36,629 bases of DNA. It comes from Gammaproteobacteria bacterium. GTDB taxonomy: Bacteria; Pseudomonadota; Gammaproteobacteria; Steroidobacterales; GCA-2729495. Position numbers and translations under genes: made by a program. The stretch covers positions 1-36,629 of the forward strand of contig JAQWPD010000123.1 in the NCBI GenBank assembly GCA_029245525.1, written 5' to 3'. The notes beneath the pieces are model-generated. The model did no database searches, had not been told where the DNA came from, and saw only the letters and a program-made list of their open reading frames with translations. Position 1 is the stretch's first letter. Each line of letters begins with the position of its first letter. Below are positions 15,693-23,528 of the stretch, piece by piece.

Positions 15693-16544
15693 ATGAACCG
15701 TCGACAGATACTGCTGGCAATGGCCGGGACAGGACTGGCTCATGCAGCTAATACTGCTAATGCAACAGCAACACCGACGCAAAACCTTGTTGGCAATAAG
15801 CTGCTTGACGCCTATGTCCGACTATCCGGTAGCTTCGATGACCGACTGATTATTTGGTGGATGGACGGCAAACAATACGCGGTGGTTAATGGTAAATCTC
15901 AAGCGCTATTCGGCATGAAGGTGGGCATGTTTCATCGCTTCTTCCAACAGACTGATGGCAATTTCAAGGTCGCTTTTTTTGAACTGACTTATTTTACCGA
16001 TCTTGATAGCGGTGTGCTGCTAAAGGAGTTCAAAAACCCCTTTACCGGAAAAACAAATCGGGTAAGACACACCCGCCTCGGCCCAGAGGTCCGCCTACTA
16101 ACAATGAATGGATTATCAAGCCCAGACAACCCTATGGTGAAGCAGTACTCATCAAGCCTCGGCCCTGCCCGTATTATTAACAACCAAGTCTGGGTTCCCA
16201 CTTCGGTAGAAGGCATTATTAAGTTCCCCAAGCCAACTGCGCCGGAAATACTGCTGAGCATTTACACCACGATAAATGGCAATCTGAGTGACGCCCTCGA
16301 CCGCGACAAGATGTCAGTACCCTGCTCGCTGGCATTCAACAACACACAACCCTGGATACCGTGGATGGGGCTTAAAGACCACCCAGGACATCTAATGGGA
16401 GTGGCAAATGGCTGCAAAATGGAATCAATGGAAGAACTGCCTGAGGACTATTTAGCCTGCGCGCGCGAAGTGCATCCGCGCTACATCAATGACCCTATTG
16501 CCGCGCTGAGCAGACAAACCCTGCTTATTAGAGAAAGTGCTTAG
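15693..16544 (+). CDS. DUF1838 family Tat-exported protein
   Basis: A 283-residue protein with a short twin-arginine signal (MNRRQILLAMAGTGLAHAA). The body matches DUF1838: FFELTYFTDLDSGVLLKEFKNP, then FTGKTNRV, and PWIPWMGLKDHPGHLMG near the C-terminus. The family has no known reaction; it is often found near oxidoreductases. The second copy in this window is at 31092-32096, sharing the L-TGE/W-NP-TG and PW-PWM blocks. The ATG at 15693 has GGAG upstream. It follows the Tat SDR by 50 bases, so the two products probably share a compartment and possibly a substrate. Confidence 0.85.
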   Translation: MNRRQILLAMAGTGLAHAANTANATATPTQNLVGNKLLDAYVRLSGSFDDRLIIWWMDGKQYAVVNGKSQALFGMKVGMFHRFFQQTDGNFKVAFFELTYFTDLDSGVLLKEFKNPFTGKTNRVRHTRLGPEVRLLTMNGLSSPDNPMVKQYSSSLGPARIINNQVWVPTSVEGIIKFPKPTAPEILLSIYTTINGNLSDALDRDKMSVPCSLAFNNTQPWIPWMGLKDHPGHLMGVANGCKMESMEELPEDYLACAREVHPRYINDPIAALSRQTLLIRESA

Positions 16545-16601
16545 GCTACGAGCCCATCAAGCACAGACGAATACTGTCGATATTTATCCAAAAAAACCTA
16601 T

Positions 16602-17357
16602 CTAACTGCCAGTTAAACTCAACAAAAATTCCTTACGGGTCTCAGGTGTTGTCTTAAATGCGCCGCCAAGTGCGGTGGTGGATGTCTCGCTGTTCGAATC
16701 CATAACACCTCTCGCTTTAACGCAATGATGGGTCGCAACGATGTGCACCGCAACGTCATCCGTTTCGAGTAGCGTCTGCAGTGCTATCAGTATCTGCTCT
16801 GTGAGTCGCTCCTGTACCTGCGGGCGCTGAGCAAAAAACCGAATAATTCGGTTGATCTTGGATAAGCCAATAACCTTTTTCTGCGGTATGTAAGCCACGG
16901 CTGCACAACCATCGATGGTAACGAAATGATGCTCACATGTGGATGACAGATTAACGCGACTGATCTTAATCATTTCGTCGACCTGCATTTTATTCTCAAT
17001 CACCGTGACTTTTGGAAAGCGCCGGTAGTCAAGCCCAGAGAAAATTTCCTCGACATACATCTTCGCTATGCGCCGCGGTGTATCCTGTAAACTATCGTCA
17101 CTGAGGTCGAGGGCCAATACCTGCATAATCTCTGTGAAACAGAATTCAATTTTTTGCTTCTGCTCGGCTCTGCTCAAACTATTTGGCAGCAGCGGCGTTT
17201 CAATCCCTCGGGCTTGCAGCGCATCGCGAACCAGCATCGCCTCTGGGCTAAGCTTTACCAGCATGCTACTCGTTGGCTCAGTGACGCTAAAACCCAGAGA
17301 ATTAACGGAAAGCTCTTTGGTAACGGCGGTGCTTGCGAGCGGATTCAAGTAGCTCAT
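16602..17357 (-). CDS. folE: GTP cyclohydrolase I (FolE)
   Basis: Type I GTP cyclohydrolase, 251 residues, converting GTP to 7,8-dihydroneopterin triphosphate for tetrahydrofolate. Zinc ligands and active-site residues are present: STCEHHFV (C141, H143/H144) and [10 protein letters not shown] (C212). The blocks [19 protein letters not shown] and [10 protein letters not shown] with [13 protein letters not shown] are nearly the E. coli sequence. The first 31 residues are extra relative to E. coli FolE, whose start aligns near M32 (MLVKLSPEA). However, the ATG at 17357 has AAGGGA 8 bases upstream, so the extension is likely translated. The gene is divergent from the hvfA-type cassette. Confidence 0.95.
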   Translation of the reverse strand: MSYLNPLASTAVTKELSVNSLGFSVTEPTSSMLVKLSPEAMLVRDALQARGIETPLLPNSLSRAEQKQKIEFCFTEIMQVLALDLSDDSLQDTPRRIAKMYVEEIFSGLDYRRFPKVTVIENKMQVDEMIKISRVNLSSTCEHHFVTIDGCAAVAYIPQKKVIGLSKINRIIRFFAQRPQVQERLTEQILIALQTLLETDDVAVHIVATHHCVKARGVMDSNSETSTTALGGAFKTTPETRKEFLLSLTGS

Positions 17358-17486
17358 GCGAATAGTCCCTTCTAATAGTGTGTTATTTAGGCAGCTTCAG
17401 AAGACTATTCGCCCAGCAGCAGCAAAGGGTTTCACAACTGAGCCACAACAATATGAGTGCTTAGCCATTGTTTTGTATGAAAAAAA

Positions 17487-17500
17487 TTGATTACAGTCAA
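17487..17500. promoter_or_regulatory. Fnr/Anr-like box
   Basis: TTGATTACAGTCAA differs from the Fnr/Anr consensus TTGAT-N4-ATCAA at one position (G for A). The arms extend to a perfect ATTGA-N6-TCAAT inverted repeat (17486-17501). It is 130 bases upstream of folE and about 220 upstream of the hvfA-type gene, so it could serve either. Oxygen or nitric-oxide control is an inference from the motif. Confidence 0.4.
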
Positions 17501-17582
17501 TAATCCCCGTATTTGTGCAACTTTTTAATGTTGTTTACAGTCCATTCATTTGTCCTGCTTCGTCAGTGCAGTAACTCGCAAA

Positions 17583-17667
17583 CGCACCCTGTGATGCGCT
17601 ACTGTAAAGCCGGAGATTGGATGGACCTCCGGTGAGGTAGGCTCAGCAAAGCTGTGAGCGACTCACC
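17583..17667 (+). promoter_or_regulatory. Structured leader upstream of the hvfA-type gene
   Basis: Three stems can form: CGCA/TGCG (17583-17598), CCGGAG/CTCCGG (17610-17632) and GGTGAG/CTCACC (17631-17667). The last encloses an inner GCTCAGC-AAA-GCTGTGAGC hairpin (17641-17658). The second and third stems share two bases (17631-17632), so they compete. It ends 51 bases before the hvfA start. I do not recognise a known riboswitch family. A cis-regulatory RNA is possible; random folding cannot be excluded. Confidence 0.35.
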
Positions 17668-17718
17668 TTAGAAAAATCGACCTTGCCGGAATACGGCCTT
17701 ATATTACTGGAGTTAAAC

Positions 17719-17955
17719 ATGTCTAAATTGAAAATTGCTATTGGTGCTGCTGTCGTAACGGGACTGGGTATTGCTGGTGTAGCTAATGCTGAAGATAACG
17801 ACAAACTGTTCTCGATGGATGAGCTCTCTAGCGGTTATTTAACCGCTGGTGCTCACGAAGGCTCTTGTGGCGAAGGGAAATGTGGCGACAACAAAAAAGA
17901 TGACGATGACAAAAAAGATGGTGAAGGCGCATGCGGTGGCGACAAAGCTTCTTAA
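17719..17955 (+). CDS. hvfA: HvfA-type oxazolone/thioamide RiPP precursor (copper-binding)
   Basis: A 78-residue precursor. Residues 1-24 form a Sec signal peptide ending VANA. The segment FSMDELSSGYLTA (31-43) is the conserved leader-like part seen in HvfA peptides. It is followed by three EGxCG pentapeptides: EGSCG (47-51), EGKCG (52-56) and EGACG (69-73), separated by a Lys/Asp run. In Haemophilus, EGKCG Cys residues are converted by an MNIO enzyme to oxazolone/thioamide pairs that bind copper. Only one of the three motifs here is canonical. The ATG at 17719 has GGAG 6 bases upstream. The maturase genes follow immediately. The mature product should act in the periplasm. Confidence 0.88.
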   Translation: MSKLKIAIGAAVVTGLGIAGVANAEDNDKLFSMDELSSGYLTAGAHEGSCGEGKCGDNKKDDDDKKDGEGACGGDKAS

Positions 17956-17985
17956 GCATTACGTTTAAACGCATGAACTTCACCC

Positions 17986-18858
17986 GTGGAGACTAAATGC
18001 TCCAACAAACTATCGGCACCCTCTTTACCAGAGGGTGCCGGTCTTGGTTTAAGGCGCAGCCTTTTACCGGAACTGCTCGAGCAGCAGCCGGAAGCCGTTA
18101 GTTTTTTTGAGGTCGCGCCGGAAAACTGGATTAATGTCGGTGGCAGTTATGGCAAGAAGTTTCGGCAGCTTACAGAATGTAAGCCGCTGCTGTGTCATGG
18201 TCTATCCTTGTCTATTGGCAGTCCGGCGGCTCTCGATTTCGAATTACTAAAAAAGCTTAAAGATTTTTTTAAAACACACCAGGTCGCTTTATACAGCGAG
18301 CATCTGAGCTACTGCAGTGACCACGGTCATCTCTATGACCTTATGCCGCTCCCGTTCACTGATGAGGCGGTGCACTACGTTGCCGGACGAATCCGTCAGG
18401 TTCAGGATTTTCTTGAGCAACGTATCGCCATGGAAAATATTTCTTATTACGCCGCTCCCAGTCCGCATATGCAGGAGACGGCCTTCATAAATGCTGTATT
18501 GGAAGAGGCCGACTGCGACCTACTATTGGACGTGAATAACATTTACGTAAATAGCATTAACCATCGTTACAATGCAGAAGATTTTTTACTTGCTCTGCCT
18601 GCGGAACGGGTGCGTTACTTTCATATAGCCGGCCATTATGTTGAAGCCGAAGACATTCGTATCGACACCCATGGCGCTGCGGTCTGCAACCCCGTCTTTG
18701 AACTGCTGGATAAAGCCTACAACCACTTCGGTCCACTGCCGACATTGTTAGAACGCGATTTTAATATCCCTCCCCTGAAAGAACTATTAACCGAAGTTAA
18801 TCAAATCACTAAAATACAGTCCACTCATGGCAACACGGAGCGGCGAAAAATTGTCTGA
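17986..18858 (+). CDS. hvfB: HvfB-type MNIO (DUF692) RiPP maturase
   Basis: A 290-residue TIM-barrel multinuclear non-heme iron oxidative enzyme (DUF692/MNIO). The expected polar ligand set is visible along the barrel: H71 ([10 protein letters not shown]), E105-H106 (SEHLSY), E150-N151 (MENISYY), D182-N185 ([10 protein letters not shown]), H213 and H217 (FHIAGHY), D227-H229 (DTHG) and E256 (LLERD). It should oxidise Cys residues of the upstream precursor to oxazolone/thioamide. It acts in the cytoplasm. The start is GTG at 17986, 30 bases after the precursor stop, with no obvious ribosome binding site; the [10 protein letters not shown] block begins at residue 14, as usual. It overlaps the next gene by 32 bases. 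Confidence 0.92.
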   Translation: METKCSNKLSAPSLPEGAGLGLRRSLLPELLEQQPEAVSFFEVAPENWINVGGSYGKKFRQLTECKPLLCHGLSLSIGSPAALDFELLKKLKDFFKTHQVALYSEHLSYCSDHGHLYDLMPLPFTDEAVHYVAGRIRQVQDFLEQRIAMENISYYAAPSPHMQETAFINAVLEEADCDLLLDVNNIYVNSINHRYNAEDFLLALPAERVRYFHIAGHYVEAEDIRIDTHGAAVCNPVFELLDKAYNHFGPLPTLLERDFNIPPLKELLTEVNQITKIQSTHGNTERRKIV

Positions 18859-19609
18859 CTTACGACAACAACAAGTGGCGTTCGCAGCACACATTCGCGA
18901 CCCCGAAGTGCACCCGCCACCAAACGATATCGAAGACCGTCGGATGACAATTTATCGTGAATTGTTTTTCAACAACATTAATGCGTTTTTAAGCGGGTAT
19001 TTCCCTATTGCAAAGTCAATAGTGGGCGATGAACGATGGGCTGTGTTAGTTCGTGGCTTTTATCGCGATCATGCAAGTCGCACCCCTTTATTTACCGAGC
19101 TCGCCTGCGAATTTCTAAACTACCTCGCCAACGAACGCATTGCGCCAAAAGATGAACCGCCTTTTATTACCGAACTTGCTCACTATGAGTGGGTTGAAGG
19201 CGCGCTAAACCTTGCCGCCGACCCAGAATCTGACGAAAAATTGCTGGATGGCGATCTGCTTAAGCAAGCACCTCAGGTGTCGCCGTTAGCATGGCTATTA
19301 AGCTACCATTGGCCTGTCCATGAAATCAGCGCTGCACAGCAACCCACGGCGGAATTAGATACGCCCATTCATTTTCTGGTTTACCGGAATGCTGTCGACC
19401 AAGTCGTATTCAACCGATTAAATACAATGAGTGCTTGCCTACTGCAACTGATCTATGGGCCGGACAACACCACTACAGGAAGTGCGGCACTCAAAATGCT
19501 GGCGCGGCAAATGCAGCATCCCGAAGAGGATAAGCTTATTTCTGCCGGAAGCACAATGCTCTCAGAATGGCGGGCAAAAAATATTATTCTCGGCACCCAC
19601 TCCGTTTAA
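18827..19609 (+). CDS. hvfC: HvfC-type (DUF2063) RiPP maturation partner
   Basis: A 260-residue protein. The N-terminal DUF2063 domain has [50 protein letters not shown] and [10 protein letters not shown], and the second half has [21 protein letters not shown]2063 proteins form a complex with the DUF692 enzyme and are thought to recognise the precursor. The gene overlaps the maturase by 32 bases, which indicates tight coupling. A DoxX-like membrane gene (hvfD), common in related operons, is not present downstream; the next gene is a convergent MATE transporter. Confidence 0.9.
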   Translation: MATRSGEKLSDLRQQQVAFAAHIRDPEVHPPPNDIEDRRMTIYRELFFNNINAFLSGYFPIAKSIVGDERWAVLVRGFYRDHASRTPLFTELACEFLNYLANERIAPKDEPPFITELAHYEWVEGALNLAADPESDEKLLDGDLLKQAPQVSPLAWLLSYHWPVHEISAAQQPTAELDTPIHFLVYRNAVDQVVFNRLNTMSACLLQLIYGPDNTTTGSAALKMLARQMQHPEEDKLISAGSTMLSEWRAKNIILGTHSV

Positions 19610-19711
19610 GAATTCGAAAGAATATACAGAAATTGTCGGGCTTTGCGGGCCAATGAGAGGGCATAAAAAACCATCATGAAACCACCTCGTATAACAGGTT
19701 AAGCGCTTTTT

Positions 19712-21052
19712 CTAGCCATGGCGCCGATGCCTGCGAATATAACTGCCGAGCCATACGTAACCGGCAACACCAATAACCATGTTGGCGGTAGCGCCAGCAA
19801 AAAATAACCCGCTCACACCCAGCCACCATTCGAGTAACAGCGCCAACGGCAGAAACACAAGCAATGCGCGGCATACTGAAACCAATACCCCCGGCAGCGG
19901 GAAGCCCATACCGTTAAAACCGGCGCACACTGACATCACCATGCCATAGCCAGCGTAGCTGAGAGCCATGATTCGCAGATACGTAACAGCAACCTCGCGA
20001 ATTTCAGTGGTCTCACTAAATAACGATGCCAGCGTCGGCGCTAGAAAGTACAGCACCACCGACATACCCAAGCCATAGCTAAGACAAAACTTGGCAATCA
20101 TTTTTCTCGCTTCCAGCATCCGGCCATGTTCGCCAGCCGCAAAATTCTGTCCCATGAACGGACTGGTTACCGCCGATACAGCGTAGAATGGTATCAATAC
20201 CAATGGCTCAATTCGGATACCCACACCAAAACCGGCAACAGCAACAACACCATAGCCTGCAATCATTGCAACGATAAGGCTATTGGCAATCGGCACCACG
20301 GTATTCGTCAGCATGGCAGGAGCGCCAATACGCAACATCTCAAGCCAAGATGAGCAAATTACCGCAAAGCTGGCAAAAGGCGTTGCAAATACCCGCAGCT
20401 TGAAATGCAAATACGCGATAGTGCCCGTCATAACAATAATATTAGACGTGAGTGTTGCTAAGGCAGCCCCCGCTATTTCAAGGCGGGGAAAGCCGAATAG
20501 TCCGAAAATCATTATAGGATCGAGGACAAGATTAACCAAAGCGGCCAAAGTAATGATCTTGCCCTCGAGCATTGAGTTACCGCGCGCGCGCATCGAAGCG
20601 AGGCAAATCCAGCACACCGCATTTACGGGTGCCGACCAATACCAAATACTCATGAAATCGGTAATCAACGGCATTAAATTATCGGTGGCACCGAGCGCGC
20701 GGAACAGCGGGTCGATGGTGAATAGACCAATCGCCACGACAACCAGCATCACAATAGCGGCAAGCATCACAGTATCGGTAGTTTGTCGGCGAACCATTAG
20801 CTGGTCTTTGCGTCCGGCCGCTCGCGATATAACCGATGCAGCACCCGCCTCAAAACCAATAATCACACTCGTCAGCAACCACAGTACCGGGAAACAAAAT
20901 GCAATAGCTGCCAGGGGCATATCGCCAAGGCGCGAGATGAAAAATAGATCTACCGCGTCAAAGGAGATAATAGCCACCAGCCCGAGTGCCATTGGCAGGG
21001 CCTGCTGACGCAGATGCTGCGGCACCGAGCCTGTGGTGAGATCTGTAGCCAA
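19712..21052 (-). CDS. MATE family multidrug/cation antiporter
   Basis: A 446-residue inner-membrane protein with about 12 helices. MATE features are the FISRLGDMPLAAIAFCFPV segment near the N-terminus, GFEAGAASVISRAAGRKD after helix 2, and the half-repeat equivalent GFGVGIRIEPLVLIPFYAVS with PFMGQNFAAG. MATE proteins export cationic compounds in exchange for H+ or Na+; the substrate is unknown. The start is TTG at 21052, supported by GGAG 8 bases upstream. The last residues (YIRRHRRHG) form a basic tail. It is convergent with the hvf cassette and divergent from the Rieske gene. Confidence 0.88.
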   Translation of the reverse strand: MATDLTTGSVPQHLRQQALPMALGLVAIISFDAVDLFFISRLGDMPLAAIAFCFPVLWLLTSVIIGFEAGAASVISRAAGRKDQLMVRRQTTDTVMLAAIVMLVVVAIGLFTIDPLFRALGATDNLMPLITDFMSIWYWSAPVNAVCWICLASMRARGNSMLEGKIITLAALVNLVLDPIMIFGLFGFPRLEIAGAALATLTSNIIVMTGTIAYLHFKLRVFATPFASFAVICSSWLEMLRIGAPAMLTNTVVPIANSLIVAMIAGYGVVAVAGFGVGIRIEPLVLIPFYAVSAVTSPFMGQNFAAGEHGRMLEARKMIAKFCLSYGLGMSVVLYFLAPTLASLFSETTEIREVAVTYLRIMALSYAGYGMVMSVCAGFNGMGFPLPGVLVSVCRALLVFLPLALLLEWWLGVSGLFFAGATANMVIGVAGYVWLGSYIRRHRRHG

Positions 21053-21282
21053 AATTAAAACTCCGACACCCAGCGAACAAGGCTCTCATTCTGCCAGAAT
21101 TGCTGAGGTTACAAAGACAATTACACCAGCAAAGCAGCGCGCAGCCACCAACCAAACAGCATATCCGCACCGTGATAGGCGATGACTGCCGCGCTTGTTT
21201 ACATCGAGTGACACATTACAATCAGGGTCTTACGAAAACAGAATTCGTCTATGCTGTGGGAATCGCCGCTCCGGAGCACACT

Positions 21283-22431
21283 ATGAACATTAATAACTGG
21301 TATGCCGCCTGCATCGCTGAACATCTCGACGACAAACCCCAACAAGTCACCATACTGGGTGCTAACTTGGTGTTGTTTCGCGATGATGCTGGAGCTGCTT
21401 ATTGTCTGAGTGACCTGTGCATTCATCGCGGGGCCTCGCTGTCTATCGGCGAATGCAAAAATGGCACCATCATGTGCCCGCAACATGGCTGGAGCTACAA
21501 TGGTGAGGGTAAGTGCACGCTGATTCCAGCCGGCAGCAAACATCCCGCTAAACCACCAAAACGCGCGCGCGTACCTGCCTATCCAGTGCAAGAAAAATAC
21601 GGTCTATTGTTTGTTTTTTTAGGCGACATGGCTGAAAACGAGCGCCCTGAAATTCCCGACATCATGCCAGAGTACGATACCGGCGACTGGCATATCGGCA
21701 TCATTCCTCGCAACAAAGACATTAGCTACATGCGCATGCATGAAAACTACAATGACCCCTGTCATGTGCATTACGTCCATGAGTTCGCTGCCTGGCTGCC
21801 AAAAGGCGTAACCATCATCGATCATGAAAACTCAGACAGGCATGTTAAAGCTTTTCACGCATCCTGGAACGCTAAGGGGGAGTTTAATGAACACATTGGG
21901 CTCATGATGGAGTACAACGTTATCAGCTCCGTATCACGCAACACCAACTATCAGCCAGACTACCCGTATCAGATTGTAACCGCCTATGTCACACCGGTTG
22001 ACGAATTAAACAGTCAGATATTTATGATTATGCTAATGGCTAAAGAAACCACAAAAACATTCGGCCTCGATGGCAAAGCACTAAGAGGAGCCAGTGCCGA
22101 AGAACATCAAGCACTGGTGGATATGACCCGCGATCAGGTGATGGATGAAGACTATGCGGTGCTAAAAACAACAAGGCCCCGACTCTCGGCGCCATTTACT
22201 GAAGAGTTATTGGTGGAAACTGACCGCACTCTTGCTCAGGTGAGAAAGATCACGCAGGAGTATGCTGTGAAAGCTGGGGAAATCGATACCGCCGCCTTAT
22301 CCGACTTGATAAATAGCCATATCCATGTCATTCCCTGCCCCGGTCATAAGGCTGATCCGAAAAACTGGGTACATAAAACAGTGCCGCTAAAAAATAGCAC
22401 CAGAAAAGACGAACTAAAAGCTGTTAGCTAA
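21283..22431 (+). CDS. Rieske-type aromatic-ring-hydroxylating oxygenase, alpha-like subunit
   Basis: A 382-residue non-heme iron oxygenase. The Rieske 2Fe-2S ligands are C46-x-H48 (CIHRGASLS) and C65-x2-H68 (CPQHGW). The mononuclear iron site is NDPCHVHYVH, with D158, H161 and H166 fitting D-x2-H-x4-H. Such enzymes insert oxygen into or demethylate aromatic and alicyclic substrates and need electrons from a reductase, which is not encoded nearby. The ATG at 21283 has GGAG 6 bases upstream; an open frame to 21100 has no protein-like sequence. A diheme cytochrome c gene follows after 47 bases and a GPH symporter after that, all on the same strand. Confidence 0.9.
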   Translation: MNINNWYAACIAEHLDDKPQQVTILGANLVLFRDDAGAAYCLSDLCIHRGASLSIGECKNGTIMCPQHGWSYNGEGKCTLIPAGSKHPAKPPKRARVPAYPVQEKYGLLFVFLGDMAENERPEIPDIMPEYDTGDWHIGIIPRNKDISYMRMHENYNDPCHVHYVHEFAAWLPKGVTIIDHENSDRHVKAFHASWNAKGEFNEHIGLMMEYNVISSVSRNTNYQPDYPYQIVTAYVTPVDELNSQIFMIMLMAKETTKTFGLDGKALRGASAEEHQALVDMTRDQVMDEDYAVLKTTRPRLSAPFTEELLVETDRTLAQVRKITQEYAVKAGEIDTAALSDLINSHIHVIPCPGHKADPKNWVHKTVPLKNSTRKDELKAVS

Positions 22432-22478
22432 CACCCTCAGCTCCTCTTAAAATCCGTTTTCTATCGGTACACACACCC

Positions 22479-23435
22479 ATGAGAAAACTGCTCACTCTGC
22501 TAGGCACTGCATTTTTTCTGTTGCTTGCAACGGTATTGATCTATCTTTTCACCTTGCCAAAGTTCACAGAACCTTCAACTGAAATAATTGAAGCCAATCC
22601 TGAGCAACTCGCCCGCGGTGACTACCTGTTTAACGCAGTACTCGGCTGCCCTGTTTGCCATTCCGAGCGCGATTACTCACAATTTGGTGGTCCTCCGGTG
22701 GCACCATTTGGTGGAGGTCGTGCTTGCTCTGACACCGGCAAGCCACTGCCTGGTCTTGCCGAGTCCGGTGGACTCCCCGGCACAATTTGCTTTCGCAATA
22801 TCACGCCACATGAGACAGGTATTTTTGACTGGACCGATGGCGAATTACTTCGCGCTGTGCGTGAAGGTATCGGCAAAGAGAATCAAGCCCTGTTCCCGAT
22901 AATGCCGTATTTTATTTACCGCAACTTATCAGACGAAGATGCCCAATCGGTAGTCGCGTATGTGCGATCGCTTGAAGCAGTCGATCACTCCCTTCCCGAT
23001 ACAGCGATCAACTTTCCAGTGAATTTGGCAATAAGGCTACTGCCCGATCCGCTAAACAGTCCGGTCCCTCAGCCGGACACGAACAACCCTATAGCCTATG
23101 GCAAGTATCTTTCTACGGTAGCCCGCTGCTCCTTTTGCCATTCACCGCGAGACTCGCGCAGTCGCCAAGCCATAGAGGGGCTAGAACTCGCTGGTGGCGT
23201 CGAATTTCAGGGACACAATGGTCTGATGTACTCCACGAACCTAACACCACATGCCGAAGGCTTGGGTGAAATGAGTGAAGCAGAATTTCTCGCCCTATTC
23301 AGGCGCACCACCGACCCTTCCGCCGCAGATATCAACCTAATGCCATGGACGTACTACGGCAATATGTCCGACGCCGACCTCAGCGCGATCTTTGCTTATC
23401 TTCAGTCTGTGCCAGCGGTCAGCTATTCACCCTAG
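22479..23435 (+). CDS. Diheme cytochrome c, membrane anchored
   Basis: A 318-residue protein with an N-terminal hydrophobic anchor (about 4-26). It has two CxxCH heme sites, CPVCH (57-61) and CSFCH (217-221). Likely axial Met ligands lie in PIMPYFIYRNLSDED (M142) and NLMPWTYYGNMSDADL. The two halves are similar in pattern, so it is an internally duplicated cytochrome c, as in cytochrome subunits of membrane-bound alcohol and aldehyde dehydrogenases. It should carry electrons in the periplasm. It is placed between the Rieske oxygenase and the transporter, probably one operon. No quinoprotein or molybdo-enzyme partner is seen in the window. Confidence 0.92.
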   Translation: MRKLLTLLGTAFFLLLATVLIYLFTLPKFTEPSTEIIEANPEQLARGDYLFNAVLGCPVCHSERDYSQFGGPPVAPFGGGRACSDTGKPLPGLAESGGLPGTICFRNITPHETGIFDWTDGELLRAVREGIGKENQALFPIMPYFIYRNLSDEDAQSVVAYVRSLEAVDHSLPDTAINFPVNLAIRLLPDPLNSPVPQPDTNNPIAYGKYLSTVARCSFCHSPRDSRSRQAIEGLELAGGVEFQGHNGLMYSTNLTPHAEGLGEMSEAEFLALFRRTTDPSAADINLMPWTYYGNMSDADLSAIFAYLQSVPAVSYSP

Positions 23436-23528
23436 CAACACGATAAGAAGCGGCATAAGAATTCATGCATTCTCCGGTTATTTTGCGGTAACTTGTCTGC
23501 TATGGTTCAGTCAACCAAGGGGGATTAC

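Larger units (their letters stand above)
17358..17718. other. Divergent regulatory region between folE and the hvfA-type gene
   Basis: This 361-base gene-free stretch holds an Fnr/Anr-like palindrome (17487-17500), A/T-rich sequence around 17475-17545 that probably contains promoters, and a 3' part (17583-17667) able to fold into several hairpins. No protein-like frame is seen. I could not settle on a sigma-70 or ECF promoter. Confidence 0.6.

Noticed and set aside
20283-21008. Open frame of 241 codons antisense to the MATE gene
   Set aside because: Its Ile/Ser/Arg-rich composition is that of a shadow of a hydrophobic gene; the MATE frame has clear family signatures.
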